Positions 34,662 through 44,728 of a stretch of DNA of 64,000 nucleotides are shown one piece after another. The stretch's first letter is position 1. Every line of letters begins with the position of its first letter. The stretch is from assembly GCF_000021945.1 (NCBI RefSeq), contig NC_011831.1, forward strand, positions 3,981,353-4,045,352. Reading direction: 5' to 3'. Origin of the DNA: Chloroflexus aggregans DSM 9485 (GTDB taxonomy: Bacteria; Chloroflexota; Chloroflexia; Chloroflexales; Chloroflexaceae). Position numbers and translations under genes: made by a program. A model generated the notes under the pieces. It was not told the DNA's origin and did not search any database. It saw nothing but the letters and a program-made list of their open reading frames with translations.

Positions 34662-36854
34662 ATGAATACCGATATTACTCGCTTTCGACATGTCTCCTAT
34701 GGCTGGGATACCGCGTATGCTGCGACGCTCGATCCGGTGGCCCGGCTGGTCTACCGCTCGAACTTGTTAGGGAGTGATCAGCGGATTACCAATACCGGTG
34801 GCGGCAATACATCGGCCAAAATCCTCGAACGCGATCCACTGACCGGTGCGCCGGTCGAGGTGTTGTGGGTGAAGGGGTCGGGCGGCGATCTGCGCACCAG
34901 CACCCGCGCCAATTTCGCCTCGCTCGAGTTGAACAAGCTGCGTGAATTGCGCGCGATCTATCTGCGCGATCCTAACCGTGGCCCGAAAACCGCCATCGAA
35001 GACGCGATGGTTGATCTCTACCCCCATTGCACCTTCAATCTCAACCCGCGTGCCTCATCAATTGATACGCCACTGCATGCCTTTATTCCCTATCGTCATG
35101 TCGATCACATGCACCCCAATGCGGTGATCGCAATCGCTGCCTCGCGCAACGGCGAGCGGCTGACCCGCGAAATCTACGGCGATGAGGTGATTTGGACGCC
35201 GTGGCAGCGGCCCGGTTTTGATTTAGGCATGAAACTGGAACGGATTTGCCGCGAGCATCCGCAGGCGAAGGGGGTAATTTTGGGCGGGCACGGTTTGATC
35301 AATTGGGCGGATGATGATCAAGAGTGTTACGAGCGCACACTGACGTTGATCGAACGAGCCGCGCGCTATATCGAAGAGCGTGATCGTGGTGACGCGACCT
35401 TCGGCGGACCGAAGTATACCGCCTTACCGCTTGAAGCGCGACGAGCTACGCTCGCTGCAATCTTACCGTGGCTGCGTGGCCAAATCAGCCGCCAGCGCCG
35501 GTTTATCGCCACCATTCAAGACGATGAGCGTACTCTCCGCTTTGTGAACAGCGTCGATGCGCCGCGTTTGGCCGAGCTAGGCACCAGTTGCCCCGACCAC
35601 TTCCTGCGCACCAAGATCAAACCGCTCTATATTGACTGGAACCCGCAAGCCGAGAGTCTGGCCGATCTGCGCCGCAAGCTGGCTGATGGCCTTGAAGGCT
35701 ATCGAGCCGATTACACCCGCTACTACGAAACCCACCGCCGGCCCGACTCGCCGCCGATGCGCGATCCAAATCCGACCGTGATTCTGATTCCCGGTTTAGG
35801 CATGATTGCGTGGGGCAAAGACAAGAGCGAGTCGCGGGTGACCGCCGAGTTCTATACTGCGGCGATCGAGGTGATGCGCGGGGCCGAGGCGATTGATGAG
35901 TATGTGGCGCTGCCGTTGCAAGAGGCGTTTGATATCGAGTATTGGCAGCTCGAAGAGGCGAAGTTGCGCCGGATGCCGCCGGAAAAAGAGCTAGCCCGGC
36001 AGGTGATCGCAGTGGTGGGAGGCGGCAGTGGGATCGGGCGCGAGGTGGCGCTGCGTTTAGCCAACGAGGGGGCGCACATCGTGTGCGTTGACAAAGACGG
36101 CGCCGCAGCGCAGGCGACAGCGCAGGCTATCATTGACCGGCACGGTATGGGGATCGGCGTCGCTGGCAGCGATATTTCGGCCTGCGGCCCAGCCATTGGC
36201 TTGGTGGCCGATATTACCGACCGCGCGAGTGTGCGCGCGATGCTCCAGCAAGCGACGTTAGCCTATGGCGGCCTCGATGCGGTGGCCGTCACTGCTGGCA
36301 TCTTCGTTTCCCCTGATGCCGAAGGCCGCATCCGCGACGAGCAGTGGGCTTTGACCTTTGCGATCAATGTTACCGGTCACTATCTGGTCGCCGATGAAGC
36401 GGCCAAAATCTGGCGCGAGCAGGGTTTGCCGGCCAGTCTTGTTTTGACCACCTCGGTCAATGCGGTGGTCGCCAAGAAGGGGTCGTTGGCCTATGATACC
36501 AGTAAAGCGGCGGCCAATCATCTCATCCGCGAACTTGCCATTGAACTCGCACCGTTAGTACGGGTCAACGGCGTCGCACCGGCGACGGTTGTGCAGGGCA
36601 GTGGTATGTTCCCTCGCGAGCGGGTGATTTCCTCACTCATCAAATACGGCATTCCTTTTTCCACCGACGAACCAACCGAGGCGCTGACCGAGAAACTGGC
36701 CCGCTTCTACGCCGAGCGGTCGTTGCTCAAGCGACCCATTACCCCCGTCGATCAGGCGGAAGCCTTCTTTCTCTTCCTCAGCCAACGGCTCAGCCAGACG
36801 ACGGGACAGATTATTACGGTTGATGGCGGCTTACACGAAGCCTTTTTACGTTAA
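34662..36854 (+). CDS. Bifunctional rhamnulose-1-phosphate aldolase / short-chain dehydrogenase
   Basis: 730 residues from ATG 34662 (GGGAG 7 nt upstream). Residues 1-430 are a class II aldolase ('RITNTGGGNTSAKI', zinc site 'YRHVDHMHPNAVIA', 'VILGGHGLINWADD'). Residues 445-730 are a Rossmann short-chain dehydrogenase ('VVGGGSGIGREVALRLANEG', catalytic Ser/Tyr/Lys in 'TTSVNAVVAKKGSLAYDTSK'). In other bacteria this RhaD-type fusion splits rhamnulose-1-phosphate into dihydroxyacetone phosphate and lactaldehyde and oxidises the latter to lactate. The kinase gene follows after 11 nt. Confidence 0.92.
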   Translation: MNTDITRFRHVSYGWDTAYAATLDPVARLVYRSNLLGSDQRITNTGGGNTSAKILERDPLTGAPVEVLWVKGSGGDLRTSTRANFASLELNKLRELRAIYLRDPNRGPKTAIEDAMVDLYPHCTFNLNPRASSIDTPLHAFIPYRHVDHMHPNAVIAIAASRNGERLTREIYGDEVIWTPWQRPGFDLGMKLERICREHPQAKGVILGGHGLINWADDDQECYERTLTLIERAARYIEERDRGDATFGGPKYTALPLEARRATLAAILPWLRGQISRQRRFIATIQDDERTLRFVNSVDAPRLAELGTSCPDHFLRTKIKPLYIDWNPQAESLADLRRKLADGLEGYRADYTRYYETHRRPDSPPMRDPNPTVILIPGLGMIAWGKDKSESRVTAEFYTAAIEVMRGAEAIDEYVALPLQEAFDIEYWQLEEAKLRRMPPEKELARQVIAVVGGGSGIGREVALRLANEGAHIVCVDKDGAAAQATAQAIIDRHGMGIGVAGSDISACGPAIGLVADITDRASVRAMLQQATLAYGGLDAVAVTAGIFVSPDAEGRIRDEQWALTFAINVTGHYLVADEAAKIWREQGLPASLVLTTSVNAVVAKKGSLAYDTSKAAANHLIRELAIELAPLVRVNGVAPATVVQGSGMFPRERVISSLIKYGIPFSTDEPTEALTEKLARFYAERSLLKRPITPVDQAEAFFLFLSQRLSQTTGQIITVDGGLHEAFLR

Positions 36855-36865
36855 GAGAGCAGACT

Positions 36866-38299
36866 ATGGCCGAACGAGCGCATTGGATTGCCATTGATAT
36901 TGGTGCGTCTAGTGGTCGCGTGATCTTAGGCCGATGGGATGGTAGTCGGGTTGTATTAGAGGAACTGCACCGCTTCCCAAACGGTATGATCGAGCGTGAG
37001 GGTCATCTGTTTTGGGAGGTGGGACGGCTATGGGTAGAGGTACAACGTGGCTTACAGCAGTATGCTGCGAACGAAGAGGTGACACTCCTGCGGAGCATCG
37101 GTATCGATACGTGGGCGGTTGATTATGGCCTGCTCGATGCCCAGGGTGAGCTGATCGGCGATCCGTTTGCGTATCGCGATCCGCGCAACAATGGTATTGC
37201 CGAGCAGGTTGATGCGCTTATCTCACCGACCGAGTTGTACCAACGCACCGGTTTGCAGCGATTACCGTTTAATACACTTTACCAATTGTACGCTGAACGG
37301 CATAGTGGCCGGTTGGAGCGAGCGACGGCCCTTCTCCTCATTCCTGACCTGTTCCATTATTGGTTGACCGGACAACGAGTGGCGGAATATACCAACGCCA
37401 GCACCACCATGTTTCTCGATGCACGGCAGCGGGTTTGGGCAACCGATCTGCTCACCCCGCTGGGCATTCCAACGCACATCTTGCCGCCGTTGGTGATGCC
37501 GGGCACGCGCCTTGGCCCGTTGCGGCCTGAACTCCAAGCCGATCTGGGGTTGCCGGCGAGCGTGACGGTAGTGGCAGTAGGCACTCACGACACGGCCAGT
37601 GCAGTTGCCGCCGTACCGCATCTTGATGCGCAGAGCGCTTACATCAGCAGCGGCACGTGGAGTTTGGTTGGCGTCGAGCGGACTGAACCGCTGATCAATG
37701 ATGCGGCTCGTCAATTGAATGTGACGAACGAAGGCGGCGTGTACGGCACAATCCGTTTGCTCAAGAACGTAAGCGGGTTGTGGCTGTTGCAAGAGTGCCA
37801 ACGGCGCTGGCACGAAGATGGTCTCAACCTACGTTGGGACGATATTGTCGCGCAAGCTGCCACCGCGCCGCCGCGTCGGTCGCTGATCGATCCCGATGCG
37901 CCGGAGTTTCTCGCCGTCGGTGATATGCCGGCGCGCATTCGCGACTACTGCCGGCGTACCGGCCAGCCGGAGCCGGAAACGGTAGGTGAAATTGCCCGCT
38001 GCTGCCTTGATAGTCTTGCCCTACGCTACCAACAGGTGATTGACGCGCTGGCCGAACTCACCGGGCAGACCATCACCACGGTGCGGATCGTTGGCGGTGG
38101 CAGTCAGAACGCCCTGCTTTGCCAATTAACTGCCGACGCCTGCCGGCGGCCGGTCGTAGCCGGTCCGACCGAAGGTACGGCGCTGGGGAACATCCTTGTG
38201 CAAGCAATTGCGACGGGCTATCTACCCAATCTGTCAACTGCACGACAAGTAGCCGCTGCTTCGGTTGGGCAGCAACGTTACGAACCGCGCGTTGGGTGA
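36866..38299 (+). CDS. rhaB: L-rhamnulokinase
   Basis: A 477-residue FGGY-family kinase: phosphate loop 'AIDIGASSGRVILGRWDG', 'SIGIDTWAVDYGLLD', catalytic Asp in 'AVGTHDTASAVAAVP', 'YISSGTWSLVGVE' and 'RIVGGGSQNALLCQLTADA'. Phosphorylates L-rhamnulose before aldol cleavage. Last gene of the operon; palindrome array B begins about 30 bp downstream. Confidence 0.95.
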   Translation: MAERAHWIAIDIGASSGRVILGRWDGSRVVLEELHRFPNGMIEREGHLFWEVGRLWVEVQRGLQQYAANEEVTLLRSIGIDTWAVDYGLLDAQGELIGDPFAYRDPRNNGIAEQVDALISPTELYQRTGLQRLPFNTLYQLYAERHSGRLERATALLLIPDLFHYWLTGQRVAEYTNASTTMFLDARQRVWATDLLTPLGIPTHILPPLVMPGTRLGPLRPELQADLGLPASVTVVAVGTHDTASAVAAVPHLDAQSAYISSGTWSLVGVERTEPLINDAARQLNVTNEGGVYGTIRLLKNVSGLWLLQECQRRWHEDGLNLRWDDIVAQAATAPPRRSLIDPDAPEFLAVGDMPARIRDYCRRTGQPEPETVGEIARCCLDSLALRYQQVIDALAELTGQTITTVRIVGGGSQNALLCQLTADACRRPVVAGPTEGTALGNILVQAIATGYLPNLSTARQVAAASVGQQRYEPRVG

Positions 38300-38330
38300 T
38301 GGAACGTATTATCACGAATAGAGACGTTGA

Positions 38331-39725
38331 TAGGGGGCACGGTAGTGCCGTGTCCCTACGGGTGGGACGTACCGTTGGTGTGGGGGAGGGCACGGCAGCA
38401 CGGCACGTCGGGGCGACCCGCCGGGTCGCTCCTACGATGGGCAACCCGACGCGATGGGCGACGCACGCGATGGGCGACGCACCGCGTCATCCCGACGCGA
38501 ACCGGCACGGATGTGGGGGCACGGCAGGATGGGCACGGCACGCCGTGCCCCGACCATTGTGGGCGACCCGCCGGGTCGCCCCGACGCGATGGGCAACCCG
38601 ACGCGATGGGCGACGCACGCGATGGGCGACGCACGCGATGGGCGACGCACCGCGTCATCCCGACGCGAACCGGCACGGATGTGGGGGCACGGCAGGATGG
38701 GCACGGCACGCCGTGTCCCGACCATTGTGGGCGACCCGCCGGGTCGCCCCGACGCGATGGGCAACCCGATGCGATGGGCGACGCACGCGATGGGCGACGC
38801 ACCACGGCGTCCCGACGCGCACCGGCACGCGGTGGTGGGGGTTGGGGTATGGTATGGTATGTGGGGGTACGGTAGGGGCGACCCGACGGGTCGCCCCGAC
38901 GCGATGGGCAACCCGACGTAATGGACGACGCACCGCGTCATTCCGACGCGAACCGGGACGGCAGGATGGGCACGGTAGGTCGGGGCACGGCATGCCGTGC
39001 CCCGACCATTATGGGCGACCCGCCGGGTCGCCCCGACGCGATGGGCAACCCGACGCGATGGGTGACGCACGCGATGGGCGACGCACCACGGCGTCCCGAC
39101 GCGCACCGGCACGCGGTGGTGGGGGTTGGGGTATGGTATGGTATGTGGGGGTACGGTAGGGGCGACCCGACGGGTCGCCCCGACGCGATGGGCAACCCGA
39201 CGTAATGGACGACGCACCGCGTCATTCCGACGCGAACCGGGACGGCAGGATGGGCACGGTAGGTCGGGGCACGGCACGCCGTGCCCCGCCCATTTTGGGC
39301 GACCCGACGGGTCGCCCCGACACGATGGGCAACCCGACGCGATGGGTGACGCACACGATGGGCGACGCACTACGGCGTCCCGACGCGCACCGGCACGCGG
39401 TGGTGGGGGTTGGGGTATGGTATGGTATGTGGGGGTACGGTAGGGGCGACCCGACGGGTCGCCCCGACGCGATGGGCAACCCGACGTAATGGACGACGCA
39501 CCGCGTCATTCCGATGCGCACCGGGACGGCAGGATGGGCACGGTAGGTAGGGGCACGGCATGCCGTGCCCCGCCCATTTTGGGCGACCCGCCGGGTCGCC
39601 CCGACGCGATGGGCAACCCGACGCAATGGGCGACGCGCACCGGTATACCGTGGTGTGGTGATGGGTGGGACACGGTACGGCATGGGGGGTATGGCAGGAT
39701 GGGCAGGGCAGCGCCGTGCCCCTAC
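38331..39725. repeat. GC-rich palindrome array B (class 3)
   Basis: The same modules as array A, in a more regular tandem. The core palindrome GGGCGACCCG-N-CGGGTCGCCC appears roughly every 140-160 bp (near 38411, 38569, 38731, 38877, 39015, 39159, 39299, 39443, 39581). Linkers contain a GTATGGTATGTGGGGGTACGG segment. No gene is supported. Confidence 0.9.
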
Positions 39726-39913
39726 TGTGACAGCCGCACGTTCGGTTGGATTTAACTGCTTCAACTTTATATATCGCCGGCCCAAGGTGAGGGTTAGCGC
39801 ACAGGTGTTCGTCGTTGTGATATGGAATATGGCCGTTTGAGTCGTACTCGTTACGGGGTGGTCGTCGTTGATAGCGCTGCGCATCAGCCGAGTGCGATGT
39901 CGCGATTACCCAA
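39726..39913 (-). other. Spacer with a degenerate photolyase-tail copy
   Basis: No intact gene. On the minus strand 39776-39825 encodes 'HNDEHLCANPHLGPA', which resembles 'NHEERLRANPRLGPA' at the C-terminus of the adjacent photolyase. This suggests a decayed partial duplication of its 3' end. Confidence 0.4.
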
Positions 39914-41407
39914 CTACAACTGCTCTATTCGTTCTAACACCTCTTCTGCCTGCGCCGCAATTGCTTCCCGCTCAGCGGCGCTAAGCCGGCTTAGCCCCAA
40001 CACCGCCGGGCCAAGACGAGGGTTAGCGCGCAGACGCTCTTCGTGGTTGATAAGAAAGTTCCAGTAGAGGGTGTTAAATGGGCAAGCACGTGGCCCGACC
40101 CGAGCCTTTCGATCGTAGAAACAACCTTTGCAGTAGTCGCTCATCTTATCGATGTAAGCGGCGCTGGCAATGTATGGCTTGGTCGCCGTGCGTCCCCCGT
40201 CGGCGTTTAACCCCATCCCGATCACATTCGGCGTGACTACCCACTCATACGCATCGACATAACATTCGAGAAACCAGTCGTTCACCGCTTGAGGCTGTAC
40301 CCCGGCCAGCATAGCAAAATTGCACAGCACCATCAGGCGCTCGATATGGTGGCAATAACCATTCTGCAACACTCGTTGAATCACGCAGTGCAAACAGCGC
40401 ATACGAGTCTGACCCGTCCAGTACCATGCCGGTAACGGTCGTTCGGCCTGCCACGCATTGGCCTGCAAGAGGTCGGGCATTAGTTCCCAGTAGCGGTAAT
40501 AGATATATTCGCGCCAGCCGATAATCTGGCGTACAAAGCCTTCGACCGAGGACAACGGTGCGTGGCCGCGCTCGTAGGCGTTCACCGCAGCTTGCGCCGT
40601 TTCCAGCGGATCGAGCAAGCCGATGTTGAGCAGCGGTGAGAGGCGGGAATGGAAGAGCAGCTCGTGCTCGGCGCTCATCGCGTCTTCAAACGGGCCGAAG
40701 TCAGGTAAACGGTGCGTGATAAAATCATCGAGTGCGGTGAGGGCTTGGGCTCGCGTAACCGGCAAGTCGAACTCCTCGACACTCCCGATGGCGTGAGGAC
40801 AGGCAACGGCGAGGTCGGCAATCGTCTGCCGGGTAATTGTGTCGGGCGGGAAGCGCAACGGCGGCGGTACCGGTCTTCCATCGTACCGACGACGATTCTC
40901 GCGGTCAAAATTCCACACACCACCGGTAGGTTGACCGTCTGGCTCAATCAAGAGGCCGGTCTGCCGGCGCATCATGCGGTAAAACGGTTCCATCAACGCC
41001 GGTGAGCGGGGCGGAGGGAAGCGTTCGACGAGGAAGAGAGTATTAGGCAGGATCGTCACCGGAATACCGAGTTCGGCTGTGAGACGGTGTTGGAATTGGC
41101 GGGTGGCATATTCGGCGGCGGCGAGGCAGTACAAGTGCTGTACCCCAAACGTATTGACATGATCACGTAAGCCGCTCAGAAAATCGGGTGCTACACGGAG
41201 ATCGACGTCGTAGCCGGCTGCACGTAGTTCAGCAGCGTAATGGCGCATGGCGCTGATAATCAGCACCAGCTTGTGCCGGTGGTACGGGCGTTGATTAAGG
41301 CGAGCCAGCGATTCGATCAGCACTACGCGGCGGTTGGGGGCCAAACCGGGATGGGTCGGGCTGAGTTGGTCGCCGAGGATCCAGACCGATTCAGAAAGCG
41401 TGGTCAT
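39914..41407 (-). CDS. Fe-S bacterial cryptochrome/photolyase (PhrB type)
   Basis: 497 residues, start ATG 41407. The N-terminal Rossmann antenna domain is 'SVWILGDQLSPTHPGL'. FAD-domain motifs are 'EGFVRQIIGWREYIYYRYWE' and 'NVIGMGLNADGGRTATKPYI'. Cys338, Cys426, Cys429 and Cys442 keep exactly the spacing (88, 3, 13) of the four [4Fe-4S] ligands of Agrobacterium PhrB, a (6-4) photolyase. A light-driven DNA repair role is therefore likely, though some relatives are photoreceptors. Upstream lies a 36-bp tandem array that occupies the promoter region. Confidence 0.88.
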   Translation of the reverse strand: MTTLSESVWILGDQLSPTHPGLAPNRRVVLIESLARLNQRPYHRHKLVLIISAMRHYAAELRAAGYDVDLRVAPDFLSGLRDHVNTFGVQHLYCLAAAEYATRQFQHRLTAELGIPVTILPNTLFLVERFPPPRSPALMEPFYRMMRRQTGLLIEPDGQPTGGVWNFDRENRRRYDGRPVPPPLRFPPDTITRQTIADLAVACPHAIGSVEEFDLPVTRAQALTALDDFITHRLPDFGPFEDAMSAEHELLFHSRLSPLLNIGLLDPLETAQAAVNAYERGHAPLSSVEGFVRQIIGWREYIYYRYWELMPDLLQANAWQAERPLPAWYWTGQTRMRCLHCVIQRVLQNGYCHHIERLMVLCNFAMLAGVQPQAVNDWFLECYVDAYEWVVTPNVIGMGLNADGGRTATKPYIASAAYIDKMSDYCKGCFYDRKARVGPRACPFNTLYWNFLINHEERLRANPRLGPAVLGLSRLSAAEREAIAAQAEEVLERIEQL

Positions 41408-41444
41408 AAGCGATCGGTTGAGAAGGTGTCATCAGGACGCAGAG

Positions 41445-41980
41445 TAGCGCCGGACGGCTGTCCGGTTCGCCAAGGCGCGGTAGCGCCGGACGGCTGTCCG
41501 GTTCGCCAAGGCGCGGTAGCGCCGGACGGCTGTCCGGTTCGCCAAGGCGCGGTAGCGCCGGACGGCTGTCCGGTTCGCCAAGGCGCGATAGCGCCGGACG
41601 GCTGTCCGGTTCGCCAAGGCGCGGTAGCGCCAGACGGCTGTCCGGTTCGCCAAGGCGCGGTAGCGCCGGACGGCTGTCCGGTTCGCCAAGGCGCGGTAGC
41701 GCCGGACGGCTGTCCGGTTCGCCAAGGCGGGTAGCGCCGGACGGCTGTCCGGTTCGCCAAGGCGGGTAGCGCCGGACGGCTGTCCGGTTCGCCAAGGCGC
41801 GGTAGCGCCGGACGGCTGTCCGGTTCGCCAAGGCGCGGTAGCGCCGGACGGCTGTCCGGTTCGCCAAGGCGCGGTAGCGCCGGACGGCTGTCCGGTTCGC
41901 CAAGGCGCGGTAGCGCCGGACGGCTGTCCGGTTCGCCAAGGCGCGGTAGCGCCGGACGGCTGTCCGGTTCGCCAAGGCGC
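41445..41980. repeat. 36-bp tandem repeat, 15 copies
   Basis: The unit contains CCGGAC/GTCCGG and GGCGC/GCGCC inverted arms and the TTCGCCAAGGCG motif. Thirteen junctions are exactly 36 bp and two units (near 41730 and 41766) lost one base. There are no unique spacers, so it is not CRISPR. All frames stay open on both strands (12-residue repeats such as ANRTAVRRYRAL), which makes long ORFs here meaningless. It fills the interval between the J-domain gene and the photolyase start. Confidence 0.95.
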
Positions 41981-42048
41981 AAAGGAACCCAATGGTTGGA
42001 TCATAAGCCTCGGCGTCTTCTGCATGCTCGGTGGTAAGAAGATATGCA

Positions 42049-42495
42049 CTACTGACGGAAGAGGCGGTCGAGGGCAGCGTTCCACGCCTTCATGCGCTCA
42101 GGATCACCGCCGACATCAGGATGGTGCAGACGGGCCATTGCTTTACGGATAGCGTTTGCTTCATCTTCGCTAATCTGGCCGGCGAGCGAACTAATATCAA
42201 TGACTGCACCGGGACGAGGTTCTTCGTGTCGTTGGGCTTCGAGGCGCTGAGCGCGAGCACGCCACATATCACGTTCGTGGCAGAGAATCGTATTTTCGCG
42301 CATCGTTTCGGTCAGCGTCTCGACCATCTTCGCGTGAGCGCGCTGAGCCTCTTGGGCTGCCGCCATCGTCTTCTCCAACTGGCGACGCAGCGAACGGATC
42401 AGCGCCTGCGCTTCATTCAATTCACGGCGCAGGATTTCTAACTCACGTTGCGTGCAGCCATTACTCGTTGGCGTCAACTCATCTGAGGTCAACAC
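42049..42495 (-). CDS. Small coiled-coil J-domain protein
   Basis: 148 residues from GTG 42495 (AAGGAG 6 nt upstream). A long coiled coil ('LEILRRELNEAQALIRSLRR', 'MVETLTETMRENTILCHERD') is followed by a C-terminal J-domain core with the HPD tripeptide ('AIRKAMARLHHPDVGGDPER') and helix IV 'MKAWNAALDRLF'. HPD stimulates DnaK ATPase in this family, so it is probably a DnaK co-chaperone with a specific client held by the coiled coil. No G/F or zinc region, hence a class C type. Confidence 0.75.
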   Translation of the reverse strand: MLTSDELTPTSNGCTQRELEILRRELNEAQALIRSLRRQLEKTMAAAQEAQRAHAKMVETLTETMRENTILCHERDMWRARAQRLEAQRHEEPRPGAVIDISSLAGQISEDEANAIRKAMARLHHPDVGGDPERMKAWNAALDRLFRQ

Positions 42496-42695
42496 ACCCG
42501 ACTCCTTAAAGCCTTGCTCGTCGCTACATATTTTAGTATAACGCAATTGCGGTGCGAGTGTGTTGTCATTATACCGTACTGCAGATGTCTGTTTGGCAGG
42601 TGGGATAACCAACCGTTTGCCTCCCGTTCAGCAATACGTTCTAGCGTTTGTCCCCGGCACAGCTATGTTGGTATCAACCCTGTAAAAAGCGGGAG

Positions 42696-42835
42696 GGGTC
42701 GCGGGGCATTGCCGCCGCGACCCGTCACACATGTGGCAACGGCCACTTGCCGGTGGCCGTAGGGGGATTATGGGGAGCAACAGTGAGGATTAGGAGGAGT
42801 GATGTCGAGCGACGTCTGTTGCTCCATCGCTCGAC
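42696..42835 (+). ncRNA. Structured intergenic segment, possible pseudoknot RNA
   Basis: Four perfect inverted repeats lie in 140 nt. GGGTCGCGG/CCGCGACCC (42696-42704 / 42715-42723) and ACGGCCAC/GTGGCCGT (42739-42746 / 42753-42760) are simple hairpins. GGAGCAACAG/CTGTTGCTCC (42774-42783 / 42816-42825) and GTCGAGCGA/TCGCTCGAC (42804-42812 / 42827-42835) interleave, as in an H-type pseudoknot. A strong AGGAGG plus ATG (42802) opens a 26-codon frame inside the knot. No known riboswitch or RNA class was recognised; strand is inferred from the AGGAGG-ATG. Confidence 0.4.
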
Positions 42836-42959
42836 CTGTGAAAAGTATAGCAAGCTTCGCAAGGGATGTCTATCCGCCTTAAGGCTGATCTTATTGGGGT
42901 CGCACCTTTTTTCAAAGACATAGCCCTTCAAGTAGACTGGCTGACCGGCATCTAACGAG

Positions 42960-44728
42960 TGAGGTATGGGCACGGCATGGCGTGCCCCGACGACCATTCG
43001 TTTGGGCAACCCGACGGGTCGCCCCGACGCGAACCGGCGTGCCGTGGTGATGGTTGGGGTATGGCCGGTGGGGGTGCGGCACGTAGGGGCGACCCGACGG
43101 GTCGCCCTTACACGATGGGCGACGCACCGCGTCGCCCCTACCCGATGGGCAACCCGACGTAATGGGCGACGCACCGCGTTGCCCCGACGCGAACCGGCGT
43201 GCCGTGGTGATGGTTGGGGTACGGTATGTGGGGGTGCGGCATGTAGGGGCGACCCGACGGGTCGCCCTTACACGATGGGCGACGCACCGCGTCGCCCCTA
43301 CCCGATGGGCAACCCGACGTAATGGGCGACGCACCGCGTTGCCCCGACGCGAACCGGCGTGCCGTGGTGATGGTTGGGGTATGGCCGGTGGGGGTGCGGC
43401 ACGTAGGGGCGACCCGTCGGGTCGCCCTTACACGATGGGCGACGCACCGCGTCGCCCCTACCCGATGGGCAACCCGACGTAATGGGCGACGCACCGCGTT
43501 GCCCCGCGACGCGAACCGGCGTGCCGTGGTGATGGTTGGGGTATGGCCGGTGGGGGTGCGGCACGTAGGGGCGACCCGTCGGGTCGCCCTTACACGATGG
43601 GCAACCCGACCCGATGGGGACGCACGCAATGGGCGATGTACCGCAATGGGCAACGCACCGCAATGGGCAACGCACCACGTCGCCCCGACGCAAACCGGCG
43701 TGCCGTGGTGATGGTTGGGGTATGGCCGGTGGGGGTGCGGCACGTAGGGGCGACCCGACGGGTCGCCCTTACACGATGGGCGACGCACCGCGTCGCCCCA
43801 ACCCGATGGGCAACCCGACCCGATGGGCAACGCACCACGTCGCCCCGACGCGAACCGGCGTGCCGTGGTGATGGTTGCGGTACGGTATGTGGGGGTGCGG
43901 CATGTAGGGGCGACCCGGTGGGTCGCCCCAACCCGATGGGCAACGCACCGCGTCGCCCCAACCCGATGGGCAACCCGACCCGATGGGCAACGCACCACGT
44001 CGCCCCGACGCAAACCGGCGTGCCGTGGTGATGGTTGGGGTACGGTATGTGGGGGTGCGGCACGTAGGGGCGACCCGTCGGGTCGCCCTTACACGATGGG
44101 CAACGCACCACGTCGCCCCAACCCGATGGGCAACCCGACCCGATGGGCAACGCACCACGTCGCCCCGACGCGAACCGGCGTGCCGTGGTGATGGTTGCGG
44201 TACGGTATGTGGGGTGCGGCATGTAGGGGCGACCCGTCGGGTCGCCCTTACACGATGGGCGACGCACCGCGATTGGGCGACGCACCGGGTCGCCCCGACG
44301 CGAACCGGCGTGCCGTGGTGATGGTTGGGGTACGGCCGGTGGGGTGCGGCACGTAGGGGCGACCCGGTGGGTCGCCCCAACCCGATGGGCGACGCACCGC
44401 GATTGGGCAACGCACCGGGTCGCCCCGACGCGAACCGGCGTGCCGTGGTGATGGTTGGGGTACGGTATGTGGGGGTGCGGCACGTAGGGGCGACCCGTCG
44501 GGTCGCCCTTACACGATGGGCAACGCACCACGTCGCCCCGACGCAAACCGGCGTGCCGTGGTGATGGTTGCGGTACGGTATGTGGGGGTGCGGCACGTAG
44601 GGGCGACCCGTCGGGTCGCCCTTACACGATGGGCAACGCACCGCGTTGCCCCGACGCGATGGGCAACCCAACCCGATGGGCGACGCACCACGTCGCCCCG
44701 ACGCGAACCGGCACGACGTGCCCCTACC
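42960..44728. repeat. GC-rich palindrome array C (class 3), 160-180 bp units
   Basis: Tandem units start at GAACCGGCGTGCCGTGGTGA (43031, 43191, 43351, then about 43513, 43692, 43853 and on). Each contains the class 3 core palindrome (near 43089, 43249, 43409, 43569, 43749, 44070, 44229, 44490, 44607). It ends directly at the 3' end of the RAYT gene at 44724, the arrangement expected for a BIME cluster beside its transposase. No genes. Confidence 0.9.

Noticed and set aside
41391-42085. Three overlapping minus-strand frames and a plus-strand frame with 12-residue repeats; also the idea of a CRISPR array
   Set aside because: The 36-bp period is a multiple of three, so every frame stays open. 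There are no spacers, only uninterrupted tandem units.
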